Shown here in pieces: positions 25,393-34,631 of a stretch of DNA of 64,000 nt. Where the stretch lies: contig CALODL010000007.1 in assembly GCA_942492115.1 (NCBI GenBank), forward strand, positions 1-64,000. The letters run 5' to 3'. Each line of letters starts with the position of its first letter. The first letter of the stretch is position 1. The position numbers and the translations under genes were made by a program. The notes under the pieces were generated by a model. That model was not told the DNA's origin, made no database searches, and worked only from the letters and a program-made list of their open reading frames with translations. This DNA is from CALODL01 sp942492115. Lineage in GTDB: Bacteria; Planctomycetota; Phycisphaerae; UBA1845; CAIVHJ01.

Positions 25393-25989
25393 ATGAACCG
25401 CATTTGCGAATGCTACGGAGAAGGATGCGAAGACCAGGCCACATGTATTCATCTGGAGAGAGACTTTCGCCACGGACGCACGCCCTACCAAGGAGACTGG
25501 GTGTACGGTGGTGGCGCTCCCGACCAGGCATGCCTGTTGTGCCGACAGTGCGCGCTATCCACTCAAGACCCACAGTTTGCCGAAGCCTACAAGGACTCCC
25601 ACGTCGTCTTGCCGTCAATTCCTGAATCCGCCCAAGTGCTGACATGCGTGCTAACGCAATGGACATTGGATTGCTGGGTTGAGCCTCTTACCGATGATCT
25701 CAAATCGCGGATCCGCAAGAACGCTCACCACATCTTTAACGATGAGGGTGGTCCATATGCCGACGTATTGGCTCATATCTACGCTGATCATGTTCAGAAA
25801 CTAGGGTGCACAAACTGGCTCGACTGCTTGCTTGGCGAGTGCTTGCCCGACGATCACAAGCACTGGCCACCTCCACAAGTACTTCTTCAGGCGGTTCCCG
25901 ACATTGACACGCCGCAGATTCAGCCGCCGCGTCGTTCGGTCACGGCCTTGGAACACTACGGACGCGCGTGTCGGCGAATCAGGCGATGA
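25393..25989 (+). CDS. Cys-rich hypothetical protein (pair member 1)
   Basis: A protein of 198 residues. AAGGAG lies 6 nt before ATG 25393. The N-terminus has ICECYGEGCEDQATCIH and ACLLCRQCALS, two Cys clusters that could fold around zinc. The C-terminal part has DEGGPYADVLAHIYADHVQK then NWLDCLLGE. The next gene shares this last block, so the two are related. I do not recognise the family and propose no function. Confidence 0.6.
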   Translation: MNRICECYGEGCEDQATCIHLERDFRHGRTPYQGDWVYGGGAPDQACLLCRQCALSTQDPQFAEAYKDSHVVLPSIPESAQVLTCVLTQWTLDCWVEPLTDDLKSRIRKNAHHIFNDEGGPYADVLAHIYADHVQKLGCTNWLDCLLGECLPDDHKHWPPPQVLLQAVPDIDTPQIQPPRRSVTALEHYGRACRRIRR

Positions 25990-26036
25990 CCGTTACAAGT
26001 ACGATCGATAACCCCTAACATTTGAAAGAGAGAATC

Positions 26037-26702
26037 ATGGTAGCCAAGAGACTTGAACGAGAAAGAACAACACAAGAAGCCCCCGATCACATATGCCTAC
26101 TCCCATGCCAGGAAGATCTGGAGTGCCCAGCCCCCGCAGTGGTGCGGTCTCGACCGTTGGAACAGGCGCACACTTCTCAGGAGTACCGTGTGGCGCTACA
26201 AGAGAATCGTGTGCTGTGTCAGATGTGCGAGAAGACCGCTCAGTATTTCTTCCTCAAGGTGGACGCAAAGAGTAGATGGATTTATGCGGATGGGCGGGCC
26301 AATAGTTGGAAGTCTATCCCAACTGCGGCGATGCCGTTTTGTGACGCCTGTATGCGACACGAGGCCAGCCTTTACCCAATAATAAATATGACACTTGAAG
26401 ACGGGGAAGAGGCAGTCGTAAGTACACTCTGGTACGTTACAAACCAGCTGTGTACTGAAATGAAGGTCTTTGAATCGATTCCGCCCGGAGCCAAAGTCAT
26501 GGGCACTATGGTACCGCAGGCAACGGCAGACTGGATGGTTCTTCCGCTGGTTGCCGAATATGCGGCGCTACTGTCAAAGCACGCCGATCTGTTGTGCGAT
26601 GAGAATGGCGGTCCGTACAACGACCTGATGGCGTGTCTATACTCCGATCTCGTCCAGTACGACGGGCTGGACGGATGGCTGGAGGGCTACATGAAGAATT
26701 GA
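26037..26702 (+). CDS. Cys-containing hypothetical protein (pair member 2)
   Basis: A protein of 221 residues from ATG 26037. It has CQMCEKTAQYFFLKVD and FCDACMRHEA, again two CxxC pairs, and ends ENGGPYNDLMACLYSDLVQY followed by GWLEGYMKN. The end parallels the preceding gene, 47 nt upstream, so they are probably diverged duplicates in one operon. A TTG at 26022 is an alternative start. Function unknown. Confidence 0.6.
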   Translation: MVAKRLERERTTQEAPDHICLLPCQEDLECPAPAVVRSRPLEQAHTSQEYRVALQENRVLCQMCEKTAQYFFLKVDAKSRWIYADGRANSWKSIPTAAMPFCDACMRHEASLYPIINMTLEDGEEAVVSTLWYVTNQLCTEMKVFESIPPGAKVMGTMVPQATADWMVLPLVAEYAALLSKHADLLCDENGGPYNDLMACLYSDLVQYDGLDGWLEGYMKN

Positions 26703-26836
26703 AACGAGATCGTTGACGTTGGGGAATGGTTCTGATTCCGGGCAACGAAATGACGTCGTTCCTGCGGCTCACAGAAGTCACGTCGCCGTTGGCGCGAGGC
26801 CTTGCTACACAGGAGTTGTCTTGAGGTTCTGATTGT

Positions 26837-27751
26837 CTATCCCAACAGTCGTTCCAATTCTGCCGCCTGCTCAGCGAACACAGTGGGCCTGCGATCTCTG
26901 AACTTCTCGAGGTTCAGCAACTTCCATCGCAGCGCGGGAAGCTCGGAAGCGTGCGAGCACCGGAGCAATGACCAATCGGGTGTCGCTCGAGTTAGGCTGG
27001 CCAGAAACGCCTTGTGCCCGTCAGTCAGACGCTGAGGGAGTTCTTGGAACAACCGCTTGCGCGCTGACTCCAATGTGTCGAGGCTTACGGGCTCTCTCGT
27101 CATGCCCACGAAGCTCGATTCGTAAGCGACACGGATATCGATTGGATTCGCGAAGAGCACCTCGTGCGTCGGCCTGTTATGGCCGGCCAGGTAAGTCACG
27201 AAACATTCAACCATACCACCCGAGAGACCGCCCGCTTCGTACATCTGCCACACGTCAAAGATGTCACGTGGGTGCTGGCGGTCCAGAGCGGCCACGAGTT
27301 TGCTGCCGTAGAGTTCATCGACGGCCAGGACCGGTGCTTCCAATTCTGTGCTGAACATCTCGGCCGTCTCACTGACAAGTGGCCGTCGTTCGATCGGTAG
27401 AACCGTGCCACGGAACACGAGATTCACCTCGATCTTCACCTGAGCATCATTATTAGTAACAAGGAGCTTACTTTCGTCCATCCCTTTGGCCGCTATGGTG
27501 CGGGTCGCTAGCCCGCGACCTGCAAGGCGAGCTTCGATTGCGCCGATCTCGTCGGCGATCGTTCTCAGCGCCTCGTCTCGCGGCATTTCCCATGGAGTGA
27601 AGACAACGTCGATATCGACCGAGAGCCGCGGCATGTCACGAATGAAGAGATTGATGGCGGTCCCACCCTTGATCGCGAAGACACCGCCCGTGAACACGTC
27701 GGGCGCCACGTTAAGCAAGAGGCGGACGGTGTCGGCATAAGTGTTATCCAT
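26837..27751 (-). CDS. abiEii: AbiEii-type nucleotidyltransferase toxin
   Basis: A protein of 304 residues. KGGTAINLF (about 28-36) and LSVDIDVVF (about 43-51) are the nucleotidyltransferase motifs of AbiEii/AbiGii toxins, which belong to type IV toxin-antitoxin systems and abort phage infection; related toxins modify tRNA. The later DRQHPRDIFDVWQM is also typical. Its ATG overlaps the end of the antitoxin gene by 8 nt, so the two are translationally coupled. Confidence 0.88.
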   Translation of the reverse strand: MDNTYADTVRLLLNVAPDVFTGGVFAIKGGTAINLFIRDMPRLSVDIDVVFTPWEMPRDEALRTIADEIGAIEARLAGRGLATRTIAAKGMDESKLLVTNNDAQVKIEVNLVFRGTVLPIERRPLVSETAEMFSTELEAPVLAVDELYGSKLVAALDRQHPRDIFDVWQMYEAGGLSGGMVECFVTYLAGHNRPTHEVLFANPIDIRVAYESSFVGMTREPVSLDTLESARKRLFQELPQRLTDGHKAFLASLTRATPDWSLLRCSHASELPALRWKLLNLEKFRDRRPTVFAEQAAELERLLG

Positions 27752-28502
27752 AGGGCTTTAGAGTAAGAAGAGTGCCGTCCTTGAGACGATGCACCCATCG
27801 CCTGTCGCTGCCAACGCGTATTCGATGTTGGTCGAGGAGTGCGTCCACATCGAGAAGGTTCGTCTCGCGCGCCCATGTGAGGAAGAGCCGCACGGCCTTC
27901 ACGCTCGTACAGCAGGCAAGAAGTCGTCCCGTGACTTCTTTGCGGAGGTTGCGGAGCCCTTCAAACACGTGGCGGGCTTCTTCCAGGTTCTCTTTCCTGC
28001 CGACTTCATAGAGCATCTCGACCGCTGCACGTTCGGGCGTCGACACCCGCAGACCGTCGGTCACGCCGGGCGGCGTTGTGAGTGTGCGCTCGCGGAGCAT
28101 CTCGTCGGACCATTTGAACAGCTTCGCCGACACGTACCTCGCGGGCTGCCTAGACGTGAACCACTTGGCAAGATTGTGTCGAGTTTCGCCCCACAACACG
28201 AGCCGTTCGCGAGTGCTGAGGTTGTGACGCGCTCCGTGCAGCGCGAGCGCACTCTTGCCGCCAACGTGGAGCCCCTCCACCCGGCGTTGGAGGAACTTGA
28301 CCATTCCATGGGGAGTAAGCTCGTCTCCCGGGAATGCGTACACTCCGTGCCCGATTCGGACTAGCCAGCCCTCCTTTGCGTAGTGCGAAGCCGTCTGGGC
28401 GGAGATCCCCAACTGGCGAAGGTCCTCGAGGTCAAAGGGGGCCGCCCGAGGCATCTGGGCATGTAGCCGCTTGATTAGGCTGTGCCGTAAAGTTCGTTCC
28501 AT
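27744..28502 (-). CDS. abiEi: AbiEi-type antitoxin / transcriptional regulator
   Basis: A protein of 252 residues. An N-terminal winged helix (LEDLRQLGISAQTASHYAKE, GWLVRIGHGVYAFPGD) leads into the AbiEi C-terminal domain. AbiEi neutralises AbiEii without stable binding and represses its own promoter. No Shine-Dalgarno is seen at ATG 28502. The promoter upstream carries two 7-bp direct repeats one helical turn apart, which fits autoregulation. Confidence 0.88.
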   Translation of the reverse strand: MERTLRHSLIKRLHAQMPRAAPFDLEDLRQLGISAQTASHYAKEGWLVRIGHGVYAFPGDELTPHGMVKFLQRRVEGLHVGGKSALALHGARHNLSTRERLVLWGETRHNLAKWFTSRQPARYVSAKLFKWSDEMLRERTLTTPPGVTDGLRVSTPERAAVEMLYEVGRKENLEEARHVFEGLRNLRKEVTGRLLACCTSVKAVRLFLTWARETNLLDVDALLDQHRIRVGSDRRWVHRLKDGTLLTLKPYG

Positions 28503-28569
28503 ATATGAACTTTATCGCACATTCCAAGCACTCATGCAGGATTTGTTTAGATTTTGCGTCAAAATGAGC

Positions 28570-28599
28570 ATATTAAACGCATATTCATGCAAAATCCAA
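28570..28599 (-). promoter_or_regulatory. abiE promoter with overlapping direct-repeat operator
   Basis: Minus-strand TTGGAT (28599-28594), 18 bp, TAATAT (28575-28570). AATATGC occurs twice on this strand (plus GCATATT at 28568-28574 and 28579-28585), 11 bp apart, covering spacer and -10. ATTTTG-CGT-CAAAAT at 28551-28565 is a perfect inverted repeat just downstream of the -10. AbiEi is the likely binder. Confidence 0.5.
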
Positions 28600-28714
28600 G
28601 CTCTTCCCTTCAAGCAACATAATTGATTGTCTATCTGTCGTTGACAAAATATGGTTCTAGAAGCAAAATATCAATGTTGATTTCTTGTCGGTTCAAGCAA
28701 GTGGAGTCAACGTC

Positions 28715-29923
28715 ATGATCGGCGCACGAATCAAGCAAGCCAGAGTCGCGGCGGGGATGACCCAGGACGACGTCGTGGAGGCGTTGAGCAGAGTCGGGGT
28801 GTCCCTGACTAAGGGTGGGCTGTCCAAGTACGAGCGAGGAGGCAGCAACCCGAGGGCCACCGTTCTGCGCGGGCTGGCCAGCGTGCTCGGAGTCGACCAC
28901 AGCTACTTCGTAGAGGAGTCCTCGTGCGAGGTCACCTGGCTCGCGTTTCGCAAGGCGTCGCGACTTGGCAAGACTCGGCAGCAGCGCGTGAAGGCGATCG
29001 CAGAAGCACAGATCGAGATGTTTATGTCGCTTCGGCGTGCACTCGAGCCCAATCGCCACGATGAGTTTCCTCCACGCGTCGAAGTGCGTGAATTCGCGGA
29101 CTCGGAAAAGGCCGCAGAGCGGTTGAGGAGTCACTGGCGACTTGGTGATCAACCAATTGAAAGCGTGACACGAGCCATCGAGGATGGCGGCGGCTTGGTT
29201 GTTGAATCAGGAGGCGAAGACGATCTCTTCGACGGACTTTCCGGGTGGGTGGATGAGACAATCCCAGTTGTGGTCGTGAGCGCAGCTGTGTCAGATGACA
29301 GGCGGCGATTCAGTCTTGCCCACGAACTTGGGCATCTAATGATGGACGTCGGCAATGTGGATAGTCCTTCGCATGAAAAACTGGCCCATCGTTTCGCAGC
29401 CGCATTCTTGGTGACGGCGGTAACGGCGCGGCGGGAACTTGGCGAGAAGCGCAGGCATCTGAAGTTCCGTGAGCTGGGGATGCTAAAACGGAAGCATGGG
29501 CTGAGCATGCAGGCGTGGGTGTTCCGGGCCATGGACCTCGGCATCGTCGAGGAATCTCATGGTCGAACTCTATTCGCTGAGATGAGTGCCAGGGGATGGC
29601 GCCGAAAGGAGCCGGTGCAGTTTGAAGGCCAAGAGCGGCCAACCCGCTTGCTGCAATTGACAGTGCGAGCGTTGGCAGAAGGGCTACTCAGTCGAGTGCA
29701 GGCTGAGCGCATCTATCCTGGAGTGACATGCGACATCGAGGATGAGGCACCCATGGGAGCGATGGACGCTCGGGCGGTGATTCGGTTGCCTAAGACTGAA
29801 CGCGATAGGCTGATGAAACAGGCGGCGACGACGCTCGGCAGTGAGTACGAACACGGCGGCGATCTTGCCGGTATGGAATCTCTTGCCGAGGAGGATCACC
29901 GTGACACGTCCGTCGAAGACTAG
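28715..29923 (+). CDS. XRE HTH - ImmA/IrrE metallopeptidase regulator
   Basis: A protein of 402 residues. An XRE helix-turn-helix (IGARIKQARVAAGMTQDDVV to YFVEESS) is joined to a zinc peptidase domain with HELGH at 203-207, the ImmA/IrrE motif. Such fusions act as phage- or stress-sensing repressors, some as antitoxin-like partners. ATG 28715 is 9 nt after GGAG. The 3' end overlaps the MazF-like gene by 23 nt, so they are translated together. It heads a same-strand series through the E2-E1-JAB gene and may control it. Confidence 0.82.
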   Translation: MIGARIKQARVAAGMTQDDVVEALSRVGVSLTKGGLSKYERGGSNPRATVLRGLASVLGVDHSYFVEESSCEVTWLAFRKASRLGKTRQQRVKAIAEAQIEMFMSLRRALEPNRHDEFPPRVEVREFADSEKAAERLRSHWRLGDQPIESVTRAIEDGGGLVVESGGEDDLFDGLSGWVDETIPVVVVSAAVSDDRRRFSLAHELGHLMMDVGNVDSPSHEKLAHRFAAAFLVTAVTARRELGEKRRHLKFRELGMLKRKHGLSMQAWVFRAMDLGIVEESHGRTLFAEMSARGWRRKEPVQFEGQERPTRLLQLTVRALAEGLLSRVQAERIYPGVTCDIEDEAPMGAMDARAVIRLPKTERDRLMKQAATTLGSEYEHGGDLAGMESLAEEDHRDTSVED

Positions 29924-30269
29924 CGCGTCGCCGAATCGCGGCCAAATCTGGCGCATTCGTTTTGACTCCGCGAAGGGAGCGGAAATGAGGAAAACCAGGC
30001 CGGCGGTTGTCGTGAATCCCAACGCCATCGGCTGGCTTCCTTTGCGCATTGTCGTGCCTGTGACCGAATGGCACGCCAAGTATGCACCCGTCCCCTGGAT
30101 CGTGTTGATCAAGGCCTCCAGTCGAAACGGGTTGGAGAAGAATTCGGCGGCGGACTGCTTTCAGGTGAAGTCCGTATCAGTGGAGCGATTTGTGGAGCAA
30201 CTTGGTGAAGTGCGTGCGGACGAAATCGAGGAAATCGGCGCAGGCATCGCGTTGTGTGTGGGTGCATAG
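29901..30269 (+). CDS. MazF/PemK-like toxin
   Basis: A protein of 122 residues. The start is GTG 29901, 6 nt after GAGGAGG. RGQIWRIRFDSAKGAEMRKT then RPAVVVNPNAIG is the conserved opening of MazF endoribonucleases, and LRIVVPVTEW and VDRFxx-like FQVKSVSVERF follow. MazF cuts mRNA at short sites. No classic MazE lies beside it; the overlapping XRE-ImmA gene is the likely controller or partner. Confidence 0.78.
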   Translation: MTRPSKTSASPNRGQIWRIRFDSAKGAEMRKTRPAVVVNPNAIGWLPLRIVVPVTEWHAKYAPVPWIVLIKASSRNGLEKNSAADCFQVKSVSVERFVEQLGEVRADEIEEIGAGIALCVGA

Positions 30270-30293
30270 CAGCAAAGGACAGAGGTGTAAGAA

Positions 30294-31442
30294 ATGCACA
30301 AGGTGACGTTCCATAACCTGGGAAACGCGGACTGCATCCGCATAGACCTGGAGAACGGCAGACAAGCCCTTTTTGATTACGCTCACATGGGCAATCCCGA
30401 CGACGAGGACGATCTTCGGTGCAACCTGCCGAAAGTCCTGCGAGATGAGCTTGGCAACCGCGACCACTATGACATCGTGGCGTTCACGCACCTGGATCGC
30501 GATCATTATGCGCGGGCGACGGAGTTCTTTTTCTTCGAACACATAAAAAAGTACCAGGGGCTGGTGGACGGTAAGTCGCGCATCAAGATCGTCGTGATGT
30601 GGGTTCCAGCCGCGGTCATCACCGAGAAACTCCCACGGGACGCTGATGCCGAGGCTAAGGCGATCCAAAAAGAGGCACGGGAGCGATTCAAGGCCAAGAA
30701 AGGCATCCGGGTCTTCTCGCGGCCCGATCGCCTGAAGCAATGGTGCGAGGACAACGACGTGGATTTGGACGAGCGCCGAGCCCTCATTACTGATGCGGGC
30801 CAGTTGGCCCCCGAATTCACGCTGGCCAGTGACGGCGTTGAGTTCTTCGTGCATTCACCATTCGCAGTACGCCAAGATGCCAATACAGTTGAGGACCGCA
30901 ATTGCGACGCGTTAGTGATGCACGCGACGTTTGAAGTCGAGGATCACCGTACGAGGATCTTCCTGGCATCCGATGCAGACAGCACCGTGTTGACTGACAT
31001 CGTGAATGTGACGGAGGCGAAGAAGAACGAAGAACGCCTTCGTTGGGATCTGTTCAAGCTGCCGCATCATTGCAGTCATCATTCCCTGAGTAGCGAGAAG
31101 CGCAGCGGGGACAAGTCGAAGCCTGAGCCGATGGTGTCGCGTCTATTCGAACAATACGCGCAAGCCGGTGCGATTGTCGTCTCCACCAGCGCCCCCATCC
31201 CGCTCAAAGGGAGCGACGAGGACAAGAAAGGTGCCAACCCACCGCATCGCCAGGCTGCCAACTACTACCGCGAGGACGTGGTTGATGATGACGGAGACTT
31301 CAAAGTGACGATGGCGCACCCAACCGAGGATTCCCCGGAACCCTTGTTGATTGAGATCGGGCGACTGGGCACGACGATCAGGAAGGTCGTTCACGCGGCA
31401 GGATTGTACGCAGTGTTGTCTAGGCCGCCTCGGGCAGGGTGA
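30294..31442 (+). CDS. Metallo-beta-lactamase-fold protein (ComEC-like hydrolase)
   Basis: A protein of 382 residues. FTHLDRDHYARA (His66, Asp68, Asp70, His71) is an HxDxDH metal site, followed by FLASDAD and KLPHHCSHHSL, which complete a metallo-beta-lactamase active site of the ComEC/Rec2 type. A large helical insertion rich in charged residues lies between motifs. The substrate could be nucleic acid, a nucleotide or a thioester/ester. It is placed 24 nt after MazF and 4 nt before the E2-E1-JAB gene. Gene sets linking this fold with ubiquitin-like conjugation genes are known from comparative genomics; the role here is inferred. Confidence 0.72.
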   Translation: MHKVTFHNLGNADCIRIDLENGRQALFDYAHMGNPDDEDDLRCNLPKVLRDELGNRDHYDIVAFTHLDRDHYARATEFFFFEHIKKYQGLVDGKSRIKIVVMWVPAAVITEKLPRDADAEAKAIQKEARERFKAKKGIRVFSRPDRLKQWCEDNDVDLDERRALITDAGQLAPEFTLASDGVEFFVHSPFAVRQDANTVEDRNCDALVMHATFEVEDHRTRIFLASDADSTVLTDIVNVTEAKKNEERLRWDLFKLPHHCSHHSLSSEKRSGDKSKPEPMVSRLFEQYAQAGAIVVSTSAPIPLKGSDEDKKGANPPHRQAANYYREDVVDDDGDFKVTMAHPTEDSPEPLLIEIGRLGTTIRKVVHAAGLYAVLSRPPRAG

Positions 31443-31446
31443 TCTC

Positions 31447-33801
31447 GTGAGGGAGGAATTGCTGACGATCGACGGATTGGTCGTACCGCCTACAGCGTTG
31501 ACGATCCCGAAAGCAGCGGAAACCGCAGAAGCGCTCGCAAACGCAGGTTGCAAGTACGCGTCGTTGGTTGAATGCCGAACGCAGGATGGCCGGGAGACGA
31601 TCGTCTTTGATGCGCAGGTAGAGAGACCGCAGTTCCCCGTACACGACGTGCGCCATAATGAACGCGTGGCATGTCGGTTCGATACTGGGGATACGAACCC
31701 GCCGGTGGTGCTGGCACTTCGGGCCGACTTCCCGATGGTTCCCCACCTAAACATGCGAGAGGCCACGTTCCCAAGGAGCATGTGCCTCTACGATCGTCCA
31801 TGGGAAGAGATACGGCTGAACTGGACGGGTGGGAGTCTCATCGAACGGGTGCGGTGGTGGCTGGCGCAAACAGCCTGTGGTGCATTGCATGACGATACGC
31901 AATCACTTGAACCGCTGATGTTCTCCCATGGCTATGATCTGGTCGTTCGATCTGGATTCGGAATCGACGGGGCATCGACCCTCGAACTCGTTCGTGTTGC
32001 CCTGCTGGACGGGAAGGAAGGTCGCGTCTTCGTCGCCGACGACATCCGCAATGTCGCTGAGCGCGGTGGGATTCCGTGCCTAACGATGTATGCCGACACT
32101 CCGCCGAGGCCTCATGGCGTAATTCACCGTGCTCCCAAGACGCTGGCGGACTTGGCCGATTTGGTAGACATCGCAGGATTCGACCTTTTGGAGACCCTGC
32201 GCAAGTCGTTTCGTGAGTTGCCGGATGTGATCCGCGCGACTGCCGAAGTGCGGCGCACCTTGCAGCCACTCATTGTCGTGGGGTTACCAAAGTGCCGCCA
32301 CGATGGTGGAGAAGTTGAATGGATCGAGCTGAAGGGATTCCTGTGTATCGGCAGCATTGAAGAAGCCGGTGTCGAGATCGGGGCATGGGAACTGAGCAAT
32401 GACACTCTAGGGCAGCCGCTAGTAGTAGACCCGAATCGCAACGGCGCGGCTGTAGGCGTAATTGTCGTAAACGTCCTGCGGCGACTGACATGGCAACGGG
32501 CTACGTGGGCCAACGGCCGAGATGAGCGACAAACGCAACGCATTGTGGCAATCGGTGCAGGCGCTATCGGTTCTCAGGTCGCACTGAACTTGGCACGGAT
32601 GGGGTGTGGGTTCTGGACGATTGTGGATCACGACGCGTTGATGCCACACAATCTGGCACGCCACGCATTGATGAGCGATGCAGTGATTGGACGCAATAAG
32701 GCCATGTGCATCGCGACATACATGAACTCGATTGCCGACGACGAAAGCATCGCTAGCTACTTGGAAGTAGATTTCCTTCACCCCGGAGAACGAGCGCAGG
32801 ACCTAAGCGAACGCATTGCCGAGGCTGATGCAATCCTGGACATGTCCGCGTCGATCCCTGTAGCCCGCGAGATTGCTGCGCGGGAGACTGCCACTCGGAG
32901 CATGTCACTGTTTCTGTCGCCATCGGGGCGTGACCTGGTATTACTGGCGGAAGATGCAGAACGAACTGTACGTTTGGACGAGTTGGAGATGGTGTATTAC
33001 AGAGCGATCGCAACGGACGAGCGCCTCTCAGGGCATTTCGACTCCCGCGAAGGCTCTTTTCGATATGGAGGATCGTGCCGCGATGTGTCCAGTAGAATAC
33101 CGCAGACTCATGTGGCCGTTCATGCCGGGATCGGAGCCTCTGCTGTGCGGGACGCGCTTGAGGACGAACGAGCCATCATCCGCGCGTGGCGGATACACGA
33201 CGACACGATGGGCGTGACCGTCGTCGACTGTGCCCCCGAACTGTTTCAATCGCAGACGCAGGGCAACTGGAGAGTCTCCGTCGCGGATGATGTGCTCAGA
33301 ACCGTTTCTGAGCTTCGCGAGCAACGGCTCCCCTCGGAAACTGGTGGAATCCTAATTGGTAGCGTCGACCATCAGCATCGACGAATCTACGTGCTTCTCG
33401 CGTTGCCATCGCCACCGGACAGCGAGGAGTGGCCGACAATGTACATACGCGGGGTTCAAGGGCTTGATGAAGCACGTGCTCGCATTGTGACGCGAACCGC
33501 TGGTCAGCTCGACTATCTTGGTGAGTGGCATTCGCATCCACCGGGAGTGGATACGATGCCGAGTTCGGATGATCGCATTGTATTCGGCTGGATTGGGGAC
33601 CTTTTGTCAGGCGATGGCCGTCCCCCGGTTATGCTTATCGGGGGCGACGGCGGCGAGGCGCGCTTGTTTGTCGACGAGTTAGATGGCACCGTGCCCGAAG
33701 CACTGTCGGGCGAATACGGAATGCCAGTCGGCAGGGTTGCGCCAAGCAGGAGTATCGATGAAGACATGGCTGTCCTACGCGAGTCTCAGCGACGGATATG
33801 A
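31447..33801 (+). CDS. E2-E1-JAB three-domain ubiquitin-like conjugation/deconjugation protein
   Basis: A protein of 784 residues from GTG 31447, 4 nt after the MBL stop; no earlier start has better support. The N-terminal domain looks E2-like, with Cys113 in SMCLYDRPWEEI and the helix RVRWWLAQTACGALHDD. The middle is ThiF/E1-like, with the nucleotide loop GAGAIGSQVALNLARMG (from residue 370) and a catalytic Cys544 in GGSCRDVSSRIPQTHVAV. The C-terminus is a JAMM peptidase: Glu631 in ETGGILIGS, His695 and His697 in EWHSHPPG, Ser706 and Asp709. CBASS type II uses separate Cap2 (E2-E1) and Cap3 (JAB) proteins; here all three are one chain. No cyclase and no ubiquitin-like gene is visible nearby, so the modified target is open. 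Confidence 0.82.
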   Translation: MREELLTIDGLVVPPTALTIPKAAETAEALANAGCKYASLVECRTQDGRETIVFDAQVERPQFPVHDVRHNERVACRFDTGDTNPPVVLALRADFPMVPHLNMREATFPRSMCLYDRPWEEIRLNWTGGSLIERVRWWLAQTACGALHDDTQSLEPLMFSHGYDLVVRSGFGIDGASTLELVRVALLDGKEGRVFVADDIRNVAERGGIPCLTMYADTPPRPHGVIHRAPKTLADLADLVDIAGFDLLETLRKSFRELPDVIRATAEVRRTLQPLIVVGLPKCRHDGGEVEWIELKGFLCIGSIEEAGVEIGAWELSNDTLGQPLVVDPNRNGAAVGVIVVNVLRRLTWQRATWANGRDERQTQRIVAIGAGAIGSQVALNLARMGCGFWTIVDHDALMPHNLARHALMSDAVIGRNKAMCIATYMNSIADDESIASYLEVDFLHPGERAQDLSERIAEADAILDMSASIPVAREIAARETATRSMSLFLSPSGRDLVLLAEDAERTVRLDELEMVYYRAIATDERLSGHFDSREGSFRYGGSCRDVSSRIPQTHVAVHAGIGASAVRDALEDERAIIRAWRIHDDTMGVTVVDCAPELFQSQTQGNWRVSVADDVLRTVSELREQRLPSETGGILIGSVDHQHRRIYVLLALPSPPDSEEWPTMYIRGVQGLDEARARIVTRTAGQLDYLGEWHSHPPGVDTMPSSDDRIVFGWIGDLLSGDGRPPVMLIGGDGGEARLFVDELDGTVPEALSGEYGMPVGRVAPSRSIDEDMAVLRESQRRI

Positions 33802-34519
33802 GCGGAAAGCTCGGTTTGCGCCGGCATTACTCACGGTGGTATTCTTGGCACCGTTGTCACTGGCTTATTCTGGACCGCTGGGTGGTTGGCTCAACGTTCT
33901 CGTTATCGGCGTTGGCACCGGTGCAGTCGTGGCAATTGGGTTGTCGCACGTTGCCTCCGCCGCGGGCAACAGGTTCCAGCGAAGGCTCTGGCCACGCTGG
34001 CCATTCGACTCGCCAACCAATCGCTGGCTACACCCACAAGACCAATCTCGCTCAAAGCAGCAGCGCGACCAATGGTACAGACAGATCCGCCAGGTGACGG
34101 ACCTAGACATTACTGCTGTTGATACGACCGGTGACAGCGGCTCCGAGATTGAACGAGTGATCAATGACGCCGTCAGCAAGGTACGGTACCTGCTCCGCAA
34201 CAGTGAGCATGGTGATCGCCTTCGACTGCACAATGCGGACTTTGGATTTGCACGGAACCTAGCCGGTCTTTCTCCGGTCTGGCTGACATGTGCCTCGCTG
34301 AGCTGCGCTGGCAGCTGGGGAGCTATTTGGATCGTTGCGGGTGACGTCCCGACGGCGGTTGCGTCGACCATCGTCCTTGTAGGCGCGATCATCTTGGCTG
34401 TGATGTTACCAAGTTACGTACGAGTCCGGGCTGACAGCTACGCAGAGAGCTTCTTTGGCGCGCTATCGTTGCTCGCAGACGAGCCAGCCCTGGAAACTCT
34501 CCCCCAGGATTCTCCCTGA
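33758..34519 (+). CDS. Four-helix membrane protein, candidate effector
   Basis: A protein of 253 residues. ATG 33758 lies 5 nt after AGGAG and inside the end of the preceding gene (44-nt overlap), so translation is coupled. Hydrophobic segments are FAPALLTVVFLAPLSLAYSG, WLNVLVIGVGTGAVVAIGLS, WLTCASLSCAGSWGAIWIVA and AVASTIVLVGAIILAVMLPS, with about 110 soluble residues between the second and third. Small multi-helix membrane proteins of this kind often serve as pore-forming effectors in conflict systems, and it could be the one here. No family name can be given. Confidence 0.6.
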   Translation: MKTWLSYASLSDGYERKARFAPALLTVVFLAPLSLAYSGPLGGWLNVLVIGVGTGAVVAIGLSHVASAAGNRFQRRLWPRWPFDSPTNRWLHPQDQSRSKQQRDQWYRQIRQVTDLDITAVDTTGDSGSEIERVINDAVSKVRYLLRNSEHGDRLRLHNADFGFARNLAGLSPVWLTCASLSCAGSWGAIWIVAGDVPTAVASTIVLVGAIILAVMLPSYVRVRADSYAESFFGALSLLADEPALETLPQDSP

Positions 34520-34631
34520 AACAACGAGACGGGACCTGTCCGCGCGTGCATCGTTGGTTAGGCAATGACGTGAGTGAGTTCCTGCGTATGAGGATCGTTG
34601 GCTGCGTGTGCTTTTCGCAACGAGGTACGTC

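Noticed and set aside
30294..34519. Calling the E2-E1-JAB operon a standard CBASS type II system
   Set aside because: No CD-NTase cyclase is present in the neighbourhood, and the domains are fused differently from Cap2/Cap3.
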